Shown here piece after piece: positions 1-8,083 of a DNA stretch of 64,000 bases. Positions within the stretch are counted from its first letter, which is position 1. Each line of letters starts with the position of its first letter. Origin of the DNA: Nostocales cyanobacterium LEGE 12452 (GTDB lineage Bacteria; Cyanobacteriota; Cyanobacteriia; Cyanobacteriales; Nostocaceae). A model generated the notes under the pieces. That model was not told the DNA's origin, searched no databases, and was given only the letters and a program-made list of their open reading frames with translations. Location: the NCBI GenBank assembly GCA_015206945.1, contig JADEXV010000001.1, positions 42,345 through 106,344 of the forward strand, read 5' to 3'. A program made the translations under genes and the position numbers.

Positions 1-1
1 A

Positions 2-895
2 CCGGGAGCGTTGCTGTTGGTTGCGGTGGGGGCATGGTTGGTTTCTGGTGGTGCTTTGCGTCCCATTCGTCAATTAACGGGCGTAATTCAACAGGTAACT
101 GTCAAAGGGCTAGATCAACGAATTCCTATTGGGACAACTGATGTTGAATTTCTCGAACTGATTCAGGTGTTTAACCTAATGTTGTCACGCTTGGAACGTA
201 GTTTTACCCAAGCTTCCCGCTTTAGTGGTGACGCGGCTCATGAACTAAAAACCCCACTAACTATTTTGCAAGGCGAACTAGAACGAACACTCCAACAGGT
301 CGATCCCGGTAGTGAAGTACAACAGCGCTTAAGCAATTTGTTAGATGAGGTACGCCGCCTGAGTGGAATTATGCGAAAACTCTTGTTGCTATCTCTGGCA
401 GATGCCGGAAAAATGAGCTTGTATCTAGTTGAAGTGGATATGTCTGAGTTGCTGATGGAGATGCTAGAAGATGTGGAAATGCTAGCTCCCCAGTTGACTG
501 TACAAACTGACTTTACTGATGGGTTGCGGGTAAAAGGCGATCGCGATCTTTTAATTCAAATTTTGCAAAACCTATTTAGTAATGCGATCAAATACAATCT
601 CGCCAATGGCTGGATAAAAATTCGTACTCATCAAACTCCGACAACTCTTCACGTTACTATTGTCAATGCATCAGAAGATATTCCACTAAGCGATCGCGAT
701 GTCTACGACGGGCTTCGCCTACGCATTTTTGACCGATTTTATCGCGGCGATCCCTCACGTAACCGCAAGGTAGAAGGAATCGGACTAGGACTGAGCCTAG
801 CACGAGAAATTGCCAGGGCACATCAGGGCGACCTTACCCTTGATTTAACACCTTCTGGTCAAACAGCGTTCACCCTCACTTTACCGATGAAGTAA
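2..895 (+). CDS. Sensor histidine kinase, 5' end outside window
   Basis: This is the C-terminal part of a membrane sensor kinase; the reading frame is open to the first base, so the N-terminus and periplasmic sensor lie upstream. What is visible: the end of a transmembrane helix, a HAMP linker (LRPIRQLTGVI), the HisKA H-box DAAHELKTPLTIL with the phospho-acceptor His, an N-box LFSNAIKYN and a G2 box GIGLGLSLAREIARAHQG. The architecture is that of an EnvZ/PhoR-class kinase, which phosphorylates a response regulator that would lie upstream, off the window. Oddity: between N- and G-boxes the expected SDRD-IFDRFYRG sequence is split by about eight residues (VYDGLRLR) encoded by a dispersed repeat at 701-724. 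The ATP-lid side motifs are otherwise intact, so the kinase is probably functional. Family call is firm; the signal sensed is unknown. Confidence 0.93.
   Translation, partial: PGALLLVAVGAWLVSGGALRPIRQLTGVIQQVTVKGLDQRIPIGTTDVEFLELIQVFNLMLSRLERSFTQASRFSGDAAHELKTPLTILQGELERTLQQVDPGSEVQQRLSNLLDEVRRLSGIMRKLLLLSLADAGKMSLYLVEVDMSELLMEMLEDVEMLAPQLTVQTDFTDGLRVKGDRDLLIQILQNLFSNAIKYNLANGWIKIRTHQTPTTLHVTIVNASEDIPLSDRDVYDGLRLRIFDRFYRGDPSRNRKVEGIGLGLSLAREIARAHQGDLTLDLTPSGQTAFTLTLPMK
701..724 (+). repeat. Small dispersed repeat inserted in frame in kinase gene
   Basis: A 24-bp sequence containing CTACGACGGGCTTCGCCTAC lies inside the kinase coding frame. A copy differing at two positions occurs in non-coding DNA at 30416-30439. 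The length (multiple of three) and the uninterrupted kinase motifs on both sides indicate an in-frame insertion. Nostoc genomes are known to carry small dispersed repeats of about 21-27 bp. Confidence 0.75.
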
Positions 896-970
896 TCCGT
901 CTTTTATTACTACAGTAAGCCGGAAAAAGTAATACCAATTTGAAAAAAGAATGCGACAAATAGACCATTT

Positions 971-998
971 GTAGAGACGCGATGAATCGCGTCTTTAC
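971..998. repeat. Palindromic dispersed repeat, copy 1
   Basis: GTAGAGACGCGATGAATCGC followed by GTCTTTAC is a near-perfect palindrome. Related copies lie at 20601-20625, 26960-26986, 29632-29657 and 51748-51774, all between genes. A transcript could fold into a stem of about 11 base pairs. Confidence 0.8.
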
Positions 999-1045
999 CC
1001 AAGGATGTGTTGCAATCATTAATTGAATTGGTATAATTACTACAC

Positions 1046-1080
1046 AAACCCTCTTGAAAAGTTTTTCAAGAGGGTTTTTT
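1046..1080 (+). terminator. Rho-independent terminator
   Basis: A perfect 12-bp stem (CCCTCTTGAAAA at 1049-1060 with TTTTCAAGAGGG at 1063-1074), a 2-nt loop and a run of six T. It lies between the kinase on the plus strand and the minus-strand gene ending at 1119. It is strongest for plus-strand transcripts, but flanking AAA/TTT pairs could let it work both ways. Confidence 0.85.
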
Positions 1081-1118
1081 GATTTATTTAGAGCGATCGC
1101 GCAAGCTCATTGCATTGA

Positions 1119-1448
1119 TTAATTCAAAGCATCAGCGATCTTAATACCAAGGTGCTGCAATGCTTTTTCTTTAACAAATTCAGCTGCACTACGAGCCGAT
1201 TCCGCCAAAATAGTATCAGTGTTTGGAGTCAGCTTCAGCGCTCCTCCCAGATATCCCAAAGCTTTGCAATAATCATCAGTCAAGTTGGTAGATGCCAGTC
1301 TCTTTACAGTTTGATAATCGCCACTTTGAAAAGCTGTTAACGCTTTGTGGTGTAAATCATTTTCTGGCTTTCCTAGTACTTCAAGAATTGCATTTACAGC
1401 TTTATCGACTTTTTCTTGTGTTAGTTCTGTAGATACTGTTGCTTGCAT
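1119..1448 (-). CDS. Conserved-looking small protein, function unknown
   Basis: A 109-residue soluble protein that I do not recognise. It is mostly helical, with no signal peptide or membrane segment, and ends in ALQHLGIKIADALN. The start is supported by AGGAG a few bases upstream of ATG. It lies 20 bp downstream of pyrE on the same strand, so the two are probably cotranscribed; a direct role in pyrimidine synthesis is not implied. One coding strand, a good ribosome site and a plausible terminator at 1046-1080 argue that it is a real gene. Confidence 0.7.
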   Translation of the reverse strand: MQATVSTELTQEKVDKAVNAILEVLGKPENDLHHKALTAFQSGDYQTVKRLASTNLTDDYCKALGYLGGALKLTPNTDTILAESARSAAEFVKEKALQHLGIKIADALN

Positions 1449-1468
1449 ATTTATCTATCTCCTTTTGT

Positions 1469-2092
1469 TCATGAATTTGCAAGTTGTCGATAGCGTTCTT
1501 GAACTTCCTGAATCGAAAACAAAGTTTCAAACTTCAACCCCGCTGACTGGTACAACTCACCTCCCCCTTGTTGTCTATCTATCAGTGAAATTACTTGATT
1601 TACGGTATAACCTGCATCTTTAAGACGCTCAACCGCTTTTAGAGCAGATTGCCCAGTTGTTACTACATCTTCCAAAACTACTACTTTTGCGCCCTCTGGT
1701 AAACTGGGGCCTTCTATATAAGCTCTTGTCCCATAACCCTTGGCTTCCTTGCGAATAATCAGCGCTGGTATTGGGCGGTTTTCATAAACAGAAACTATAC
1801 TCACTGCTGTCACAATTGGATCGGCTCCCATTGTTAAACCACCTACAGCCTGTGTATCTACAGGTAATAAAGGAAATAGTAACCGTCCGACTGCCAAAGC
1901 GCCTTGAGGATGGAGCGTTACCTGTGTCTTATTGACGTAATAAGAACTACGCAGCCCAGAAGATAGGAGAAAATCACCCTCTTGATAAGCAAGTTGGCAA
2001 AATAAATCTAGTAGCTTGTGGCGTAAAGTGGTCAAATCAGAAGTGGTTGCCCAAATATCTGAGTGGGTAAGAGTTTCAGTAGGATACGTCAT
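1469..2092 (-). CDS. pyrE: Orotate phosphoribosyltransferase
   Basis: PyrE converts orotate and PRPP to orotidine 5'-monophosphate in de novo pyrimidine synthesis, in the cytoplasm. The 207-residue length fits the family. Diagnostic sequence is the PRPP-binding loop VVVLEDVVTTGQSALKAVER near residues 135-155, preceded by the IIRKEAKGYGT loop that carries catalytic lysines. An N-terminal extension of about 20 residues precedes the usual start of the fold; an internal start is possible but has no better ribosome site. It heads a probable two-gene unit with the 109-residue protein 20 bp downstream. Confidence 0.93.
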   Translation of the reverse strand: MTYPTETLTHSDIWATTSDLTTLRHKLLDLFCQLAYQEGDFLLSSGLRSSYYVNKTQVTLHPQGALAVGRLLFPLLPVDTQAVGGLTMGADPIVTAVSIVSVYENRPIPALIIRKEAKGYGTRAYIEGPSLPEGAKVVVLEDVVTTGQSALKAVERLKDAGYTVNQVISLIDRQQGGGELYQSAGLKFETLFSIQEVQERYRQLANS

Positions 2093-2198
2093 TACAAAAC
2101 ATTAAAAGTTGTGCTACACCAAAGATTGAACTCATAAGAGTTCTGAACTTCAGCATAAATTAAGATTCGCCCAAAGCAAAAGTTGAGGAGTCAAAAAC

Positions 2199-2633
2199 GT
2201 GCGTATAAAATTTAAAACCTTTAGTGGTTTATTGGTACTGCTTGCTGCTGGTATTGCTTTTTCCTCTATTGCATCTGCCCAAACGGCAACACCCAATTCT
2301 GAAACTATGAATGATGTATTTGAACGAGCTTATTTTCGTCACGATCGCAATTTCTACGAAAATAGCAGCAGCCTTAAGCGTCAACTAGACGTATTTCTCG
2401 GATCTGGTATCGGTTTCGGTGGTTCCTTCCCAGAAAATGAAATTGCCCGCGACGCTAATTTGATTAATACTTTATATCATGATGCCCTGACTCAGCAAGT
2501 TGGCAACGACCCTTATATTCGTACTCCTGATTTACCAAATCCTTATGACACATCGTTGCTCGTGTCTCCTCGCTATAGCAATAAACTCAAAGTAGGAACA
2601 GAATTCAGGTTTGAAACATTACCATCTCGGTAA
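2199..2633 (+). CDS. Small secreted protein of unknown function
   Basis: A 144-residue protein starting at GTG, preceded by GAGGAG about 8 bases upstream. It has a clear Sec signal peptide (basic MRIKFK, hydrophobic core LLVLLAAGIAF, SIASAQ cleavage region near residue 27). The mature part contains NDVFERAYFRHDRNFYENSS and a Gly-rich GSGIGFGGSF stretch. I recognise no enzyme motif. It is probably periplasmic or extracellular. It is divergent from pyrE, with 106 bp between the two starts that must hold both promoters. Confidence 0.75.
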   Translation: MRIKFKTFSGLLVLLAAGIAFSSIASAQTATPNSETMNDVFERAYFRHDRNFYENSSSLKRQLDVFLGSGIGFGGSFPENEIARDANLINTLYHDALTQQVGNDPYIRTPDLPNPYDTSLLVSPRYSNKLKVGTEFRFETLPSR

Positions 2634-2639
2634 GATTGG

Positions 2640-2716
2640 GGAGTGGGGAGTGGGAAAATGCAGGGACAAGGAGAATAAACCATGCCCAATGCCCCATGCC
2701 CCATGCCCATTTTTGA
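2640..2716. repeat. Short tandem repeats
   Basis: Imperfect heptamer-type repeats (GGGGAGT, then CCCATGC units around 2682-2709) fill the gap between the secreted-protein gene and the tRNA. They resemble the short tandemly repeated sequences known in heterocystous cyanobacteria. The two halves are partly complementary and may fold into a hairpin. Confidence 0.65.
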
Positions 2717-2724
2717 TGATTCAG

Positions 2725-2797
2725 TGCGCCCTGCTGGAATCGAACCAGCCTGAAGACGAATTATGAGTTCGTTGCCTCCCCAATCGGCCAAAGGCGC
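2725..2797 (-). tRNA. tRNA with CAT anticodon (Met, or Ile2)
   Basis: The minus strand folds as a 73-nt tRNA. Acceptor stem GCGCCTT pairs with AGGGCGC (one G-T), with discriminator A. The D arm is GCC/GGC around a loop with GGGG. The anticodon stem is ACGAA/TTCGT with loop CTCATAA, giving anticodon CAT. The T arm is GCTGG-TTCGATT-CCAGC. No CCA is encoded. It lacks the three consecutive G-C pairs (GGG/CCC) of initiator tRNA in the anticodon stem, so it is not the initiator. Elongator Met and lysidine-modified Ile(CAT) cannot be separated by eye. Confidence 0.88.
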
Positions 2798-3091
2798 TTG
2801 TTTTTTGGGTTGTGGTTGCTACGAGAAAATTACTTCAACTCTTAGGTCAACCTCATTTGCTAATTTTAGAGTGAGAAAAATACCTCACGCACTGACTTTA
2901 GCCAATCCCATGAATATAGCACAAATTTACCACGTGTGAATACTGGACAATAGTTTATTAGATTTTTATACTACATAATTTGATCATAGATATAGTGCAA
3001 ACTAATATTGATTAAGTTCCTTTAAGGATTGAGGTCAAAAGCTTCACTATTCTTAAATAGACCAGCATTCTATTGTGATAGCTTGTCAGCG

Positions 3092-3793
3092 ATGAAAATA
3101 AATTCTACTGTACTTCTTACTTTGATTTTGTTAATTCTGATGATGGGAGCAGGTTCTGTGAGCGCGTTTTTGGGCTTTGACCTGGGGAGTTCAGCACTTA
3201 AAGGCGTGACTACACCAGATGGGCGTCCCACAACCAAATTTGCCAGCAATAAGGCAAATAACTCTCAACAGGGAGGGCTAGTGCTATTAAAAGAGGAAGA
3301 AATTCTGAAAATAGTCAAGGCGCGAATTGAGGGTAAGACCAAAGCCGCTAAATCGGAAAAGCCCGAAGAAGATGATGAAGAAACCAATAGCAGCAAGCAG
3401 AAGCCAGAGGAAAAACCCCCAGAAGTAGTTGAAGAAAAGCCGCTACCAGGCTTTCCGGTTACTGCCCAAAGTCAGGGTGTAACAATGACTGTACAATCTG
3501 CTCGCTACTCTGGTGGTGATTTACTACTGAAAGTGAAAATGCAGAACAAAGGTAAGGATTCTGTGCGTTTTTTGTATAGTTTTTTAGATGTTACCGATGA
3601 CAAAGGACGAACCCTGAGTGCAAGTACAGAGGGTTTACCAACAGAATTGCCTGTAAATGGGCCAGCATTTTCAGGTACAGTGAGCATTCCTACAGCTTTA
3701 CTTGATGATGTCAAGAAAATCTCACTTGCTCTCACTGATTATCCCGCTCAACAATTGAAGCTAGAGGCATCGAATATTCCTGTAGAAAGGTAG
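3092..3793 (+). CDS. Exported or lipid-anchored protein, unknown
   Basis: A 233-residue protein read from ATG 3092; a longer TTG start at 3029 would put about 21 residues before an obvious signal sequence and is less likely. Residues 1-25 form a hydrophobic leader (STVLLTLILLILMMGAGSV). Residues about 70-140 are charged low-complexity sequence rich in Lys, Glu and Pro. The last 110 residues look like a beta-sandwich (MTVQSARYSGGDLLLKVKMQ, then DVTDDKGRTLSAS), similar in feel to DUF4352-like ligand-binding domains, which is inference only. It probably acts outside the cytoplasmic membrane. No partner gene is evident. Confidence 0.7.
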   Translation: MKINSTVLLTLILLILMMGAGSVSAFLGFDLGSSALKGVTTPDGRPTTKFASNKANNSQQGGLVLLKEEEILKIVKARIEGKTKAAKSEKPEEDDEETNSSKQKPEEKPPEVVEEKPLPGFPVTAQSQGVTMTVQSARYSGGDLLLKVKMQNKGKDSVRFLYSFLDVTDDKGRTLSASTEGLPTELPVNGPAFSGTVSIPTALLDDVKKISLALTDYPAQQLKLEASNIPVER

Positions 3794-3801
3794 AAAGGGC
3801 A

Positions 3802-3913
3802 TTGGGTATTGGGCATTGGGCGAAACAGTTCCGTTAGCGGAAGCGGGGCGTTTAGCCTTGGGTATTGGGCATTGGGCGAAACAGTTCCGTTAGCGGAAGC
3901 GGGGCGTTTAGCC
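3802..3913. repeat. Perfect tandem duplication of a 56-bp repeat
   Basis: Two adjacent identical 56-bp copies (3802-3857 and 3858-3913). Each joins TTGGGTATTGGGCATTGGGC to a palindromic unit containing GTTCCGTTAGCGGAAGCGGG. A related variant lies at about 49757-49788. Confidence 0.9.
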
Positions 3914-3955
3914 CGTTCTGAGTTCTGAGTTTCGAGTAAATAAGTGAGATTCACA

Positions 3956-3985
3956 ACTCAGCACTCAGCACTCAGCACTCAGTAC
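3956..3985. repeat. Heptamer tandem repeat (CACTCAG)
   Basis: About four units of CACTCAG directly upstream of the CNNM-family gene. The same heptamer recurs at about 29670-29693 and 59298-59328. Confidence 0.85.
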
Positions 3986-4008
3986 TCCCTATTCCCTATT
4001 CCCCCTAA

Positions 4009-5430
4009 ATGGAGGGCGTGAGTTTTACACGAGCTTTGGCGGTGAGTGGTTTTCCTAATTTAAGTTTGATAGAAGTGGCGCTGCGGTTGTTATCAGTGCT
4101 ACTACTGATTGCCATAAATGCCTTTTTTGTGACGGCGGAATTTTCGATGGTGAGCGTGCGGCGATCGCGTATTCACCAGCTAGTTAAGGCTGGGGATATT
4201 CCAGCGATCGCTGTAGAAATGTTACAACGCAGTATTGACCGACTGCTATCTACCACCCAGTTAGGCATTACCCTCTCTAGTTTGGCACTGGGATGGATTG
4301 GCGAAAGTACGATTGTTGTACTGGTGAATGCCTGGTTAAGATCCTGGCCTTTACCCAGTGGGATGACTACCTTCCTCGCCCATTCCCTATCAATTCCTAT
4401 CGCCTTTTTCTTAATTGCCTATTTGCAGATTGTGATCGGAGAATTATGTCCCAAATCCTTAGCCATGCTGTACTCAGAACAGCTAGCGAGGTTTTTGGGG
4501 CCTCCGGTAAAAGCAATCGTGCGTTTTTTTGGCCCCTTCATCTGGATTCTTAACCAATCAACTCGTTTTTTATTACGAATTTTTGGCATCCAATACACAG
4601 GTCAAGGCTGGCGACCACCTGTAACTCCCGAAGAATTGCAACTGATCATCTCTACAGAATGGGGGTCTACAGGGTTACAGCGTGCAGAGCGAGAATTGCT
4701 CAATAATGTCTTCGAGTTTGGGGATGTCATGGCGCAAGATGTGATGATCCCGCGCACCAGTATTATTACACTGCCAAAAGATGCTACCTTCCAGACATTA
4801 CTCAAGGAAATGGCTTCTACTGGTTACTCTCGCTACCCTGTGATTGGTGAATCTTTAGACGATGTTCGCGGTATTGTTTATTTTAAAGATTTGGCACAAC
4901 CTTTGGCAGTGGGAAACCTGAGTTTAGACACACAGATCCAACCTTGGATGCGTCCCGCTCGGTTTGTTCCAGAACACACGCCCTTGAGTGAACTTTTGCC
5001 CATGATGCAGCAAGAGAAACCTGCTATGGTCATGGTAGTGAATGAATTTGGCGGTACTGTGGGACTAGTGACAATCAAAGATGTCATTGCCGAAATTATT
5101 GGCGACCCCAGCGACCTTGAAAGCAGTGAAGACTTACTGATTCAGATGTTAGGTGAGCAAAAATTTTTGGTGCAAGCACAAATCAACCTTGAAGACCTCA
5201 ACGAAGTTTTGCATCTCAATTTGCCCCTGACCAGAGAATACCAAACACTAGGGGGCTTTTTGCTGTATGAGTTACAGAAAATTCCTGCCAAAGGCGAAAT
5301 ATTTTGTTATCAAAATCTCGAATTCACCGTAGTATCGATTGTTGGCCCACGCCTGCATCAAATTCAACTGCGACGGTTAGAGGAAGAGGGGAGAGCAGAG
5401 GAGCAGAGGAGCAGGGGAGCAGGGGAGTAA
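4009..5430 (+). CDS. CNNM/CorC-type membrane protein (DUF21-CBS-CorC_HlyC)
   Basis: A 473-residue integral membrane protein of the CNNM/CorC family (often annotated as hemolysin), linked to Mg2+ or other cation transport. Order: DUF21 membrane domain with several helices (about residues 15-200, LLIAINAFFVTAEFSMVS near the start), a CBS pair (about 235-365, DVMIPRTSIITL and EFGGTVGLVTIKDVIAEIIG), and a CorC_HlyC domain (about 380-455). The N-terminal start sits just after tandem repeats with no clear ribosome site. The last 16 or so residues (EEEGRAEEQRSRGAGE) are encoded by a GAGCAGGGGA-type repeat and are not family sequence. It converges on queC through an inverted repeat. Confidence 0.9.
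   Translation: MEGVSFTRALAVSGFPNLSLIEVALRLLSVLLLIAINAFFVTAEFSMVSVRRSRIHQLVKAGDIPAIAVEMLQRSIDRLLSTTQLGITLSSLALGWIGESTIVVLVNAWLRSWPLPSGMTTFLAHSLSIPIAFFLIAYLQIVIGELCPKSLAMLYSEQLARFLGPPVKAIVRFFGPFIWILNQSTRFLLRIFGIQYTGQGWRPPVTPEELQLIISTEWGSTGLQRAERELLNNVFEFGDVMAQDVMIPRTSIITLPKDATFQTLLKEMASTGYSRYPVIGESLDDVRGIVYFKDLAQPLAVGNLSLDTQIQPWMRPARFVPEHTPLSELLPMMQQEKPAMVMVVNEFGGTVGLVTIKDVIAEIIGDPSDLESSEDLLIQMLGEQKFLVQAQINLEDLNEVLHLNLPLTREYQTLGGFLLYELQKIPAKGEIFCYQNLEFTVVSIVGPRLHQIQLRRLEEEGRAEEQRSRGAGE
5380..5427 (+). repeat. GAGCAGGGGA-type repeat at gene 3' end
   Basis: Purine-rich repeats (GAGCAGAG, then GAGCAGGG twice) run to the stop codon of the CNNM-family gene and encode its Glu/Arg/Gly-rich tail. Confidence 0.75.
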
Positions 5431-5431
5431 G

Positions 5432-5502
5432 AATTTTAGATTTTGGAATTTGGATTTTAGATTGAAATTTAATCCAAAATTGTCAATCCAAAATCTAAAA
5501 TT
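5432..5502. terminator. Inverted repeat between convergent genes
   Basis: Perfect 16-bp arms (AATTTTAGATTTTGGA at 5432-5447 and its complement at 5487-5502), with a second nested pair TTGGATT/AATCCAA inside. Its place between the CNNM gene (plus) and queC (minus) suggests a shared bidirectional terminator. The stem is AT-rich and lacks a clean T run, so efficiency is uncertain. Confidence 0.5.
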
Positions 5503-5518
5503 GAATTGTCCAATGCCT

Positions 5519-6196
5519 CTACTGTGCATACGCCACAGGATCGACAAGTCCCAATTCGGCAAAAGCTGCTAACCGCAAGCGACAAGAATCACAGATACCA
5601 CAGGCGACATCTCCACCTGCATAGCAAGACCAAGTTAGTTCCCAAGGAACTCCCAATTGATTCCCCAGTTGGATGATTTCGGTTTTTTTCAAGTTGATTA
5701 AGGGTGCAACAATCTTAATTGGTTGTCCCTCACGCCCTTGTTTGGTTCCCAAGCGAAAAACTTCCTGCATTGCTTGGATATAGTCGGGGCGACAATCAGG
5801 ATATCCTGAGTAATCTAGGGCATTAACGCCGATATAGACACGCTCTGCTGCGATCGCTTCGGCGTAACTAAGAGCAAAGCTTAAAAAGATCGTATTACGA
5901 GCCGGAACGTATGTGACAGGAATATTTTGAGACATTTCATCCAGCGATCGCTCCTGGGGTAAATCAATGGCATTATCGGTAAGGGCCGAACCGCCCCATT
6001 GTCGTAAATCAAAGTTAACTACCTGATGTTTTGCGATCGCAGCTTTTTGAGCGACACTGAGTGCTGACTGTAACTCTCGTCGATGTCGCTGCTGGTAATC
6101 AAAGGAAATAGCATGACATTTACAGCCATCAGCCTGAGCTTTGTACAGAATTGTGGAAGAGTCCAATCCTCCAGATAACAGAATTACAGCTTTCAT
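5519..6196 (-). CDS. queC: 7-cyano-7-deazaguanine synthase
   Basis: QueC makes preQ0 from 7-carboxy-7-deazaguanine, ammonia and ATP, a step towards queuosine in tRNA. The N-terminal ATP-pyrophosphatase loop is SGGLDSS at residues 8-14, followed by the typical HAISFDYQQRHR. The C-terminal zinc site is visible as CYAGGDVACGICDSC. The 225-residue length matches the family. ATG 6196 precedes the conserved MKAVILLSGG, so the start is secure. No other queuosine genes are adjacent. The downstream (low-coordinate) end faces the inverted repeat at 5432-5502. Confidence 0.96.
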   Translation of the reverse strand: MKAVILLSGGLDSSTILYKAQADGCKCHAISFDYQQRHRRELQSALSVAQKAAIAKHQVVNFDLRQWGGSALTDNAIDLPQERSLDEMSQNIPVTYVPARNTIFLSFALSYAEAIAAERVYIGVNALDYSGYPDCRPDYIQAMQEVFRLGTKQGREGQPIKIVAPLINLKKTEIIQLGNQLGVPWELTWSCYAGGDVACGICDSCRLRLAAFAELGLVDPVAYAQ

Positions 6197-6534
6197 CTCG
6201 GTTGCAAATTTTGGATTTCAAATTACTGCATCAAACCTTAACAAGATGCCAGAAAGCAATGCCAAAGAGAATTTATACTTAGCTATTACCGAAAGTTTTC
6301 AAGTTAATAAAAATACATATATTTTTGTAGAAAGTGTAAAATCCAAAGCAAACTCGAAATATCTATACAAAAGATATTTGGATTACGGGAACCGATCACA
6401 AACTTTGAAATTCTTCATAAACATAGGCTCTATGTTACCATCTGGATGGTTTTAGACGGATCGTAACCGGCTTTCGAGTATAAACGCCAACGGCCGTAGC
6501 GTCTCTAAATTTGGTGGTTGAGGAGAGAATAATA
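6197..6534. other. Divergent intergenic region
   Basis: This region must carry promoters for queC (minus) and the oxidoreductase (plus). Around 6487-6507 lies a short GC-rich piece (CCAACGGCCGTAGCGTCTC) that looks like a dispersed repeat. I see no convincing gene. Confidence 0.5.
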
Positions 6535-7617
6535 GTGCAAAATAGCATGTCAGTGGCAGAACCGAATCCATATACACAGCGCAACCAGCCACGACCAATC
6601 CGCATAGGCGTGATTGGAGTGGGTAACATGGGACAACACCACGCTCGCGTGCTGAGTTCAATGAAAGATGTTGAACTAGTCGGAGTGGCAGATATTAACG
6701 TCGAGCGGGGGTTAGAAACTGCCAGCAACTACAAGGTGCGTTTTTTTGAAGATTATTGCGATCTGCTACCCCTTGTGGAAGCAGTTTGTGTAGCTGTTCC
6801 CACCCGTCTGCACTATGCCGTGGGCATCAACTGTCTGTTAGCGGGAATTCATGTTTTAATTGAAAAACCGATCGCAGCCAGTATTTCTGAGGCAGAGTCT
6901 TTAGTAAATGCCGCAGCTGAGTCTGGGTGTATCCTGCAAGTAGGTCATATTGAGCGTTTTAACCCAGCTTTTAAAGAACTGAGCCAAGTTCTAAAAACAG
7001 AGGAATTACTGGCGCTAGAAGCCCACAGAATGAGTCCTTACTCAGATCGAGCAAACGATGTTTCAGTTGTGCTGGATTTAATGATCCATGACATCGACCT
7101 CCTTCTGGAATTAGCTGCTTCCCCAGTCACAAAATTAACTGCTAGCGGTACTCGCTCCCTAGACTCTGGTTATTTAGACTACGTAACCGCCACCTTGGGG
7201 TTTGCCAATGGTATTGTTGCTACTCTGACTGCTAGTAAAGTCACTCACCGCAAAATTCGCCGGATTGTCGCCCATTGCAAAAATTCATTTACTGAGGCAG
7301 ATTTTCTCAAGAATGAAATTTTGATTCACCGACAAACGGCTGCCAATTCCCTCACCGACCACCGACAAGTACTTTACAGACAAGATGGTGTAATTGAAAA
7401 AGTCTATACCAGCAATATTCAACCACTGAGTGCAGAATTAGAACATTTTGTCAACTGTGTACACGGTGGCAATCAACCCTCAGTAGGTGGTGAACAAGCT
7501 CTCAAAGCCCTAAGACTCGCAAGTTTAATTGAGCAGATGGCGCTGGAAGATCGAGTTTGGAATCCCTTAGACTGGCAATCAGAACCAAGGGTACAATCTT
7601 TGACCCCCACAGTCTAG
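6535..7617 (+). CDS. Gfo/Idh/MocA family oxidoreductase
   Basis: A 360-residue NAD(P)-dependent oxidoreductase. Start chosen at GTG 6535 because AGGAGA (6521-6526) lies 8 bases upstream; ATG 6547 is an alternative. The N-terminal Rossmann fold has IRIGVIGVGNMGQHHARVLS (GxGxxG). The family's Lys-Pro motif is HVLIEKPIAAS near residue 115, and the catalytic-region His is in the MIHDIDLL stretch. The C-terminal domain has the long beta-sheet substrate region (YVTATLGFANGIVATLTASKV). These enzymes act on sugars, inositols or biliverdin-like substrates; which one applies here cannot be told from sequence. Confidence 0.9.
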   Translation: MQNSMSVAEPNPYTQRNQPRPIRIGVIGVGNMGQHHARVLSSMKDVELVGVADINVERGLETASNYKVRFFEDYCDLLPLVEAVCVAVPTRLHYAVGINCLLAGIHVLIEKPIAASISEAESLVNAAAESGCILQVGHIERFNPAFKELSQVLKTEELLALEAHRMSPYSDRANDVSVVLDLMIHDIDLLLELAASPVTKLTASGTRSLDSGYLDYVTATLGFANGIVATLTASKVTHRKIRRIVAHCKNSFTEADFLKNEILIHRQTAANSLTDHRQVLYRQDGVIEKVYTSNIQPLSAELEHFVNCVHGGNQPSVGGEQALKALRLASLIEQMALEDRVWNPLDWQSEPRVQSLTPTV

Positions 7618-8083
7618 AAGAAGAGGGGATGAAGGGGATGAGAGGGACAAGGTGAAATTTTCTCCCTTCTCTCCCGGTGCTGCCCCACAGCCCCAACTTC
7701 AGCAGAAAACCACAGAGTATGTTTTTGAATTTGCTATCAAGCCTTTAGATCCTTCCTAGCCCCTTTAAAAAGCAGGCTAAGGGGGATCTAAAAAATTAGA
7801 AAACAAAACCTAGTGGTTCGTTTGATTAATTTTGTGAGGTTTGTAGTGAGCAATAAATCCTTCAATTTCAAGGGCTAGAGGTACTTACGAACTTTTATAA
7901 CTCTCAACATTAATGAAACAGACCCCTAGCTTCCACTTGTCTTAACTCTGTTTTTCAGTTGTGCTGCTAATTTTTAGTGTAGTCATATTACTTGACTCTA
8001 GCAAGCGGGGATAATTACCCTTTAAAAAAGCTAAAGCTGAATTTAGCAACAAGACTAGTCCAGCAATTTCAGGAATTGACTCA
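7618..8083. other. Intergenic region without visible gene
   Basis: Contains G-rich repeat remnants at 7620-7700 and a decayed CCCTTTAAAAAG...AAGGGGGATC type repeat at about 7755-7790. The promoter of the DedA gene should lie in the last 150 bases. I see no supported gene. Confidence 0.4.

Noticed and set aside
3956..3985. CRISPR-like array from CACTCAG repeats
   Set aside because: Seven-base units with no spacers; this is a short tandem repeat, as are 29670 and 59298.
6141..6455. 104-codon frame overlapping the queC start
   Set aside because: It is antisense to conserved queC codons at its start, and the remainder is AT-rich promoter DNA.
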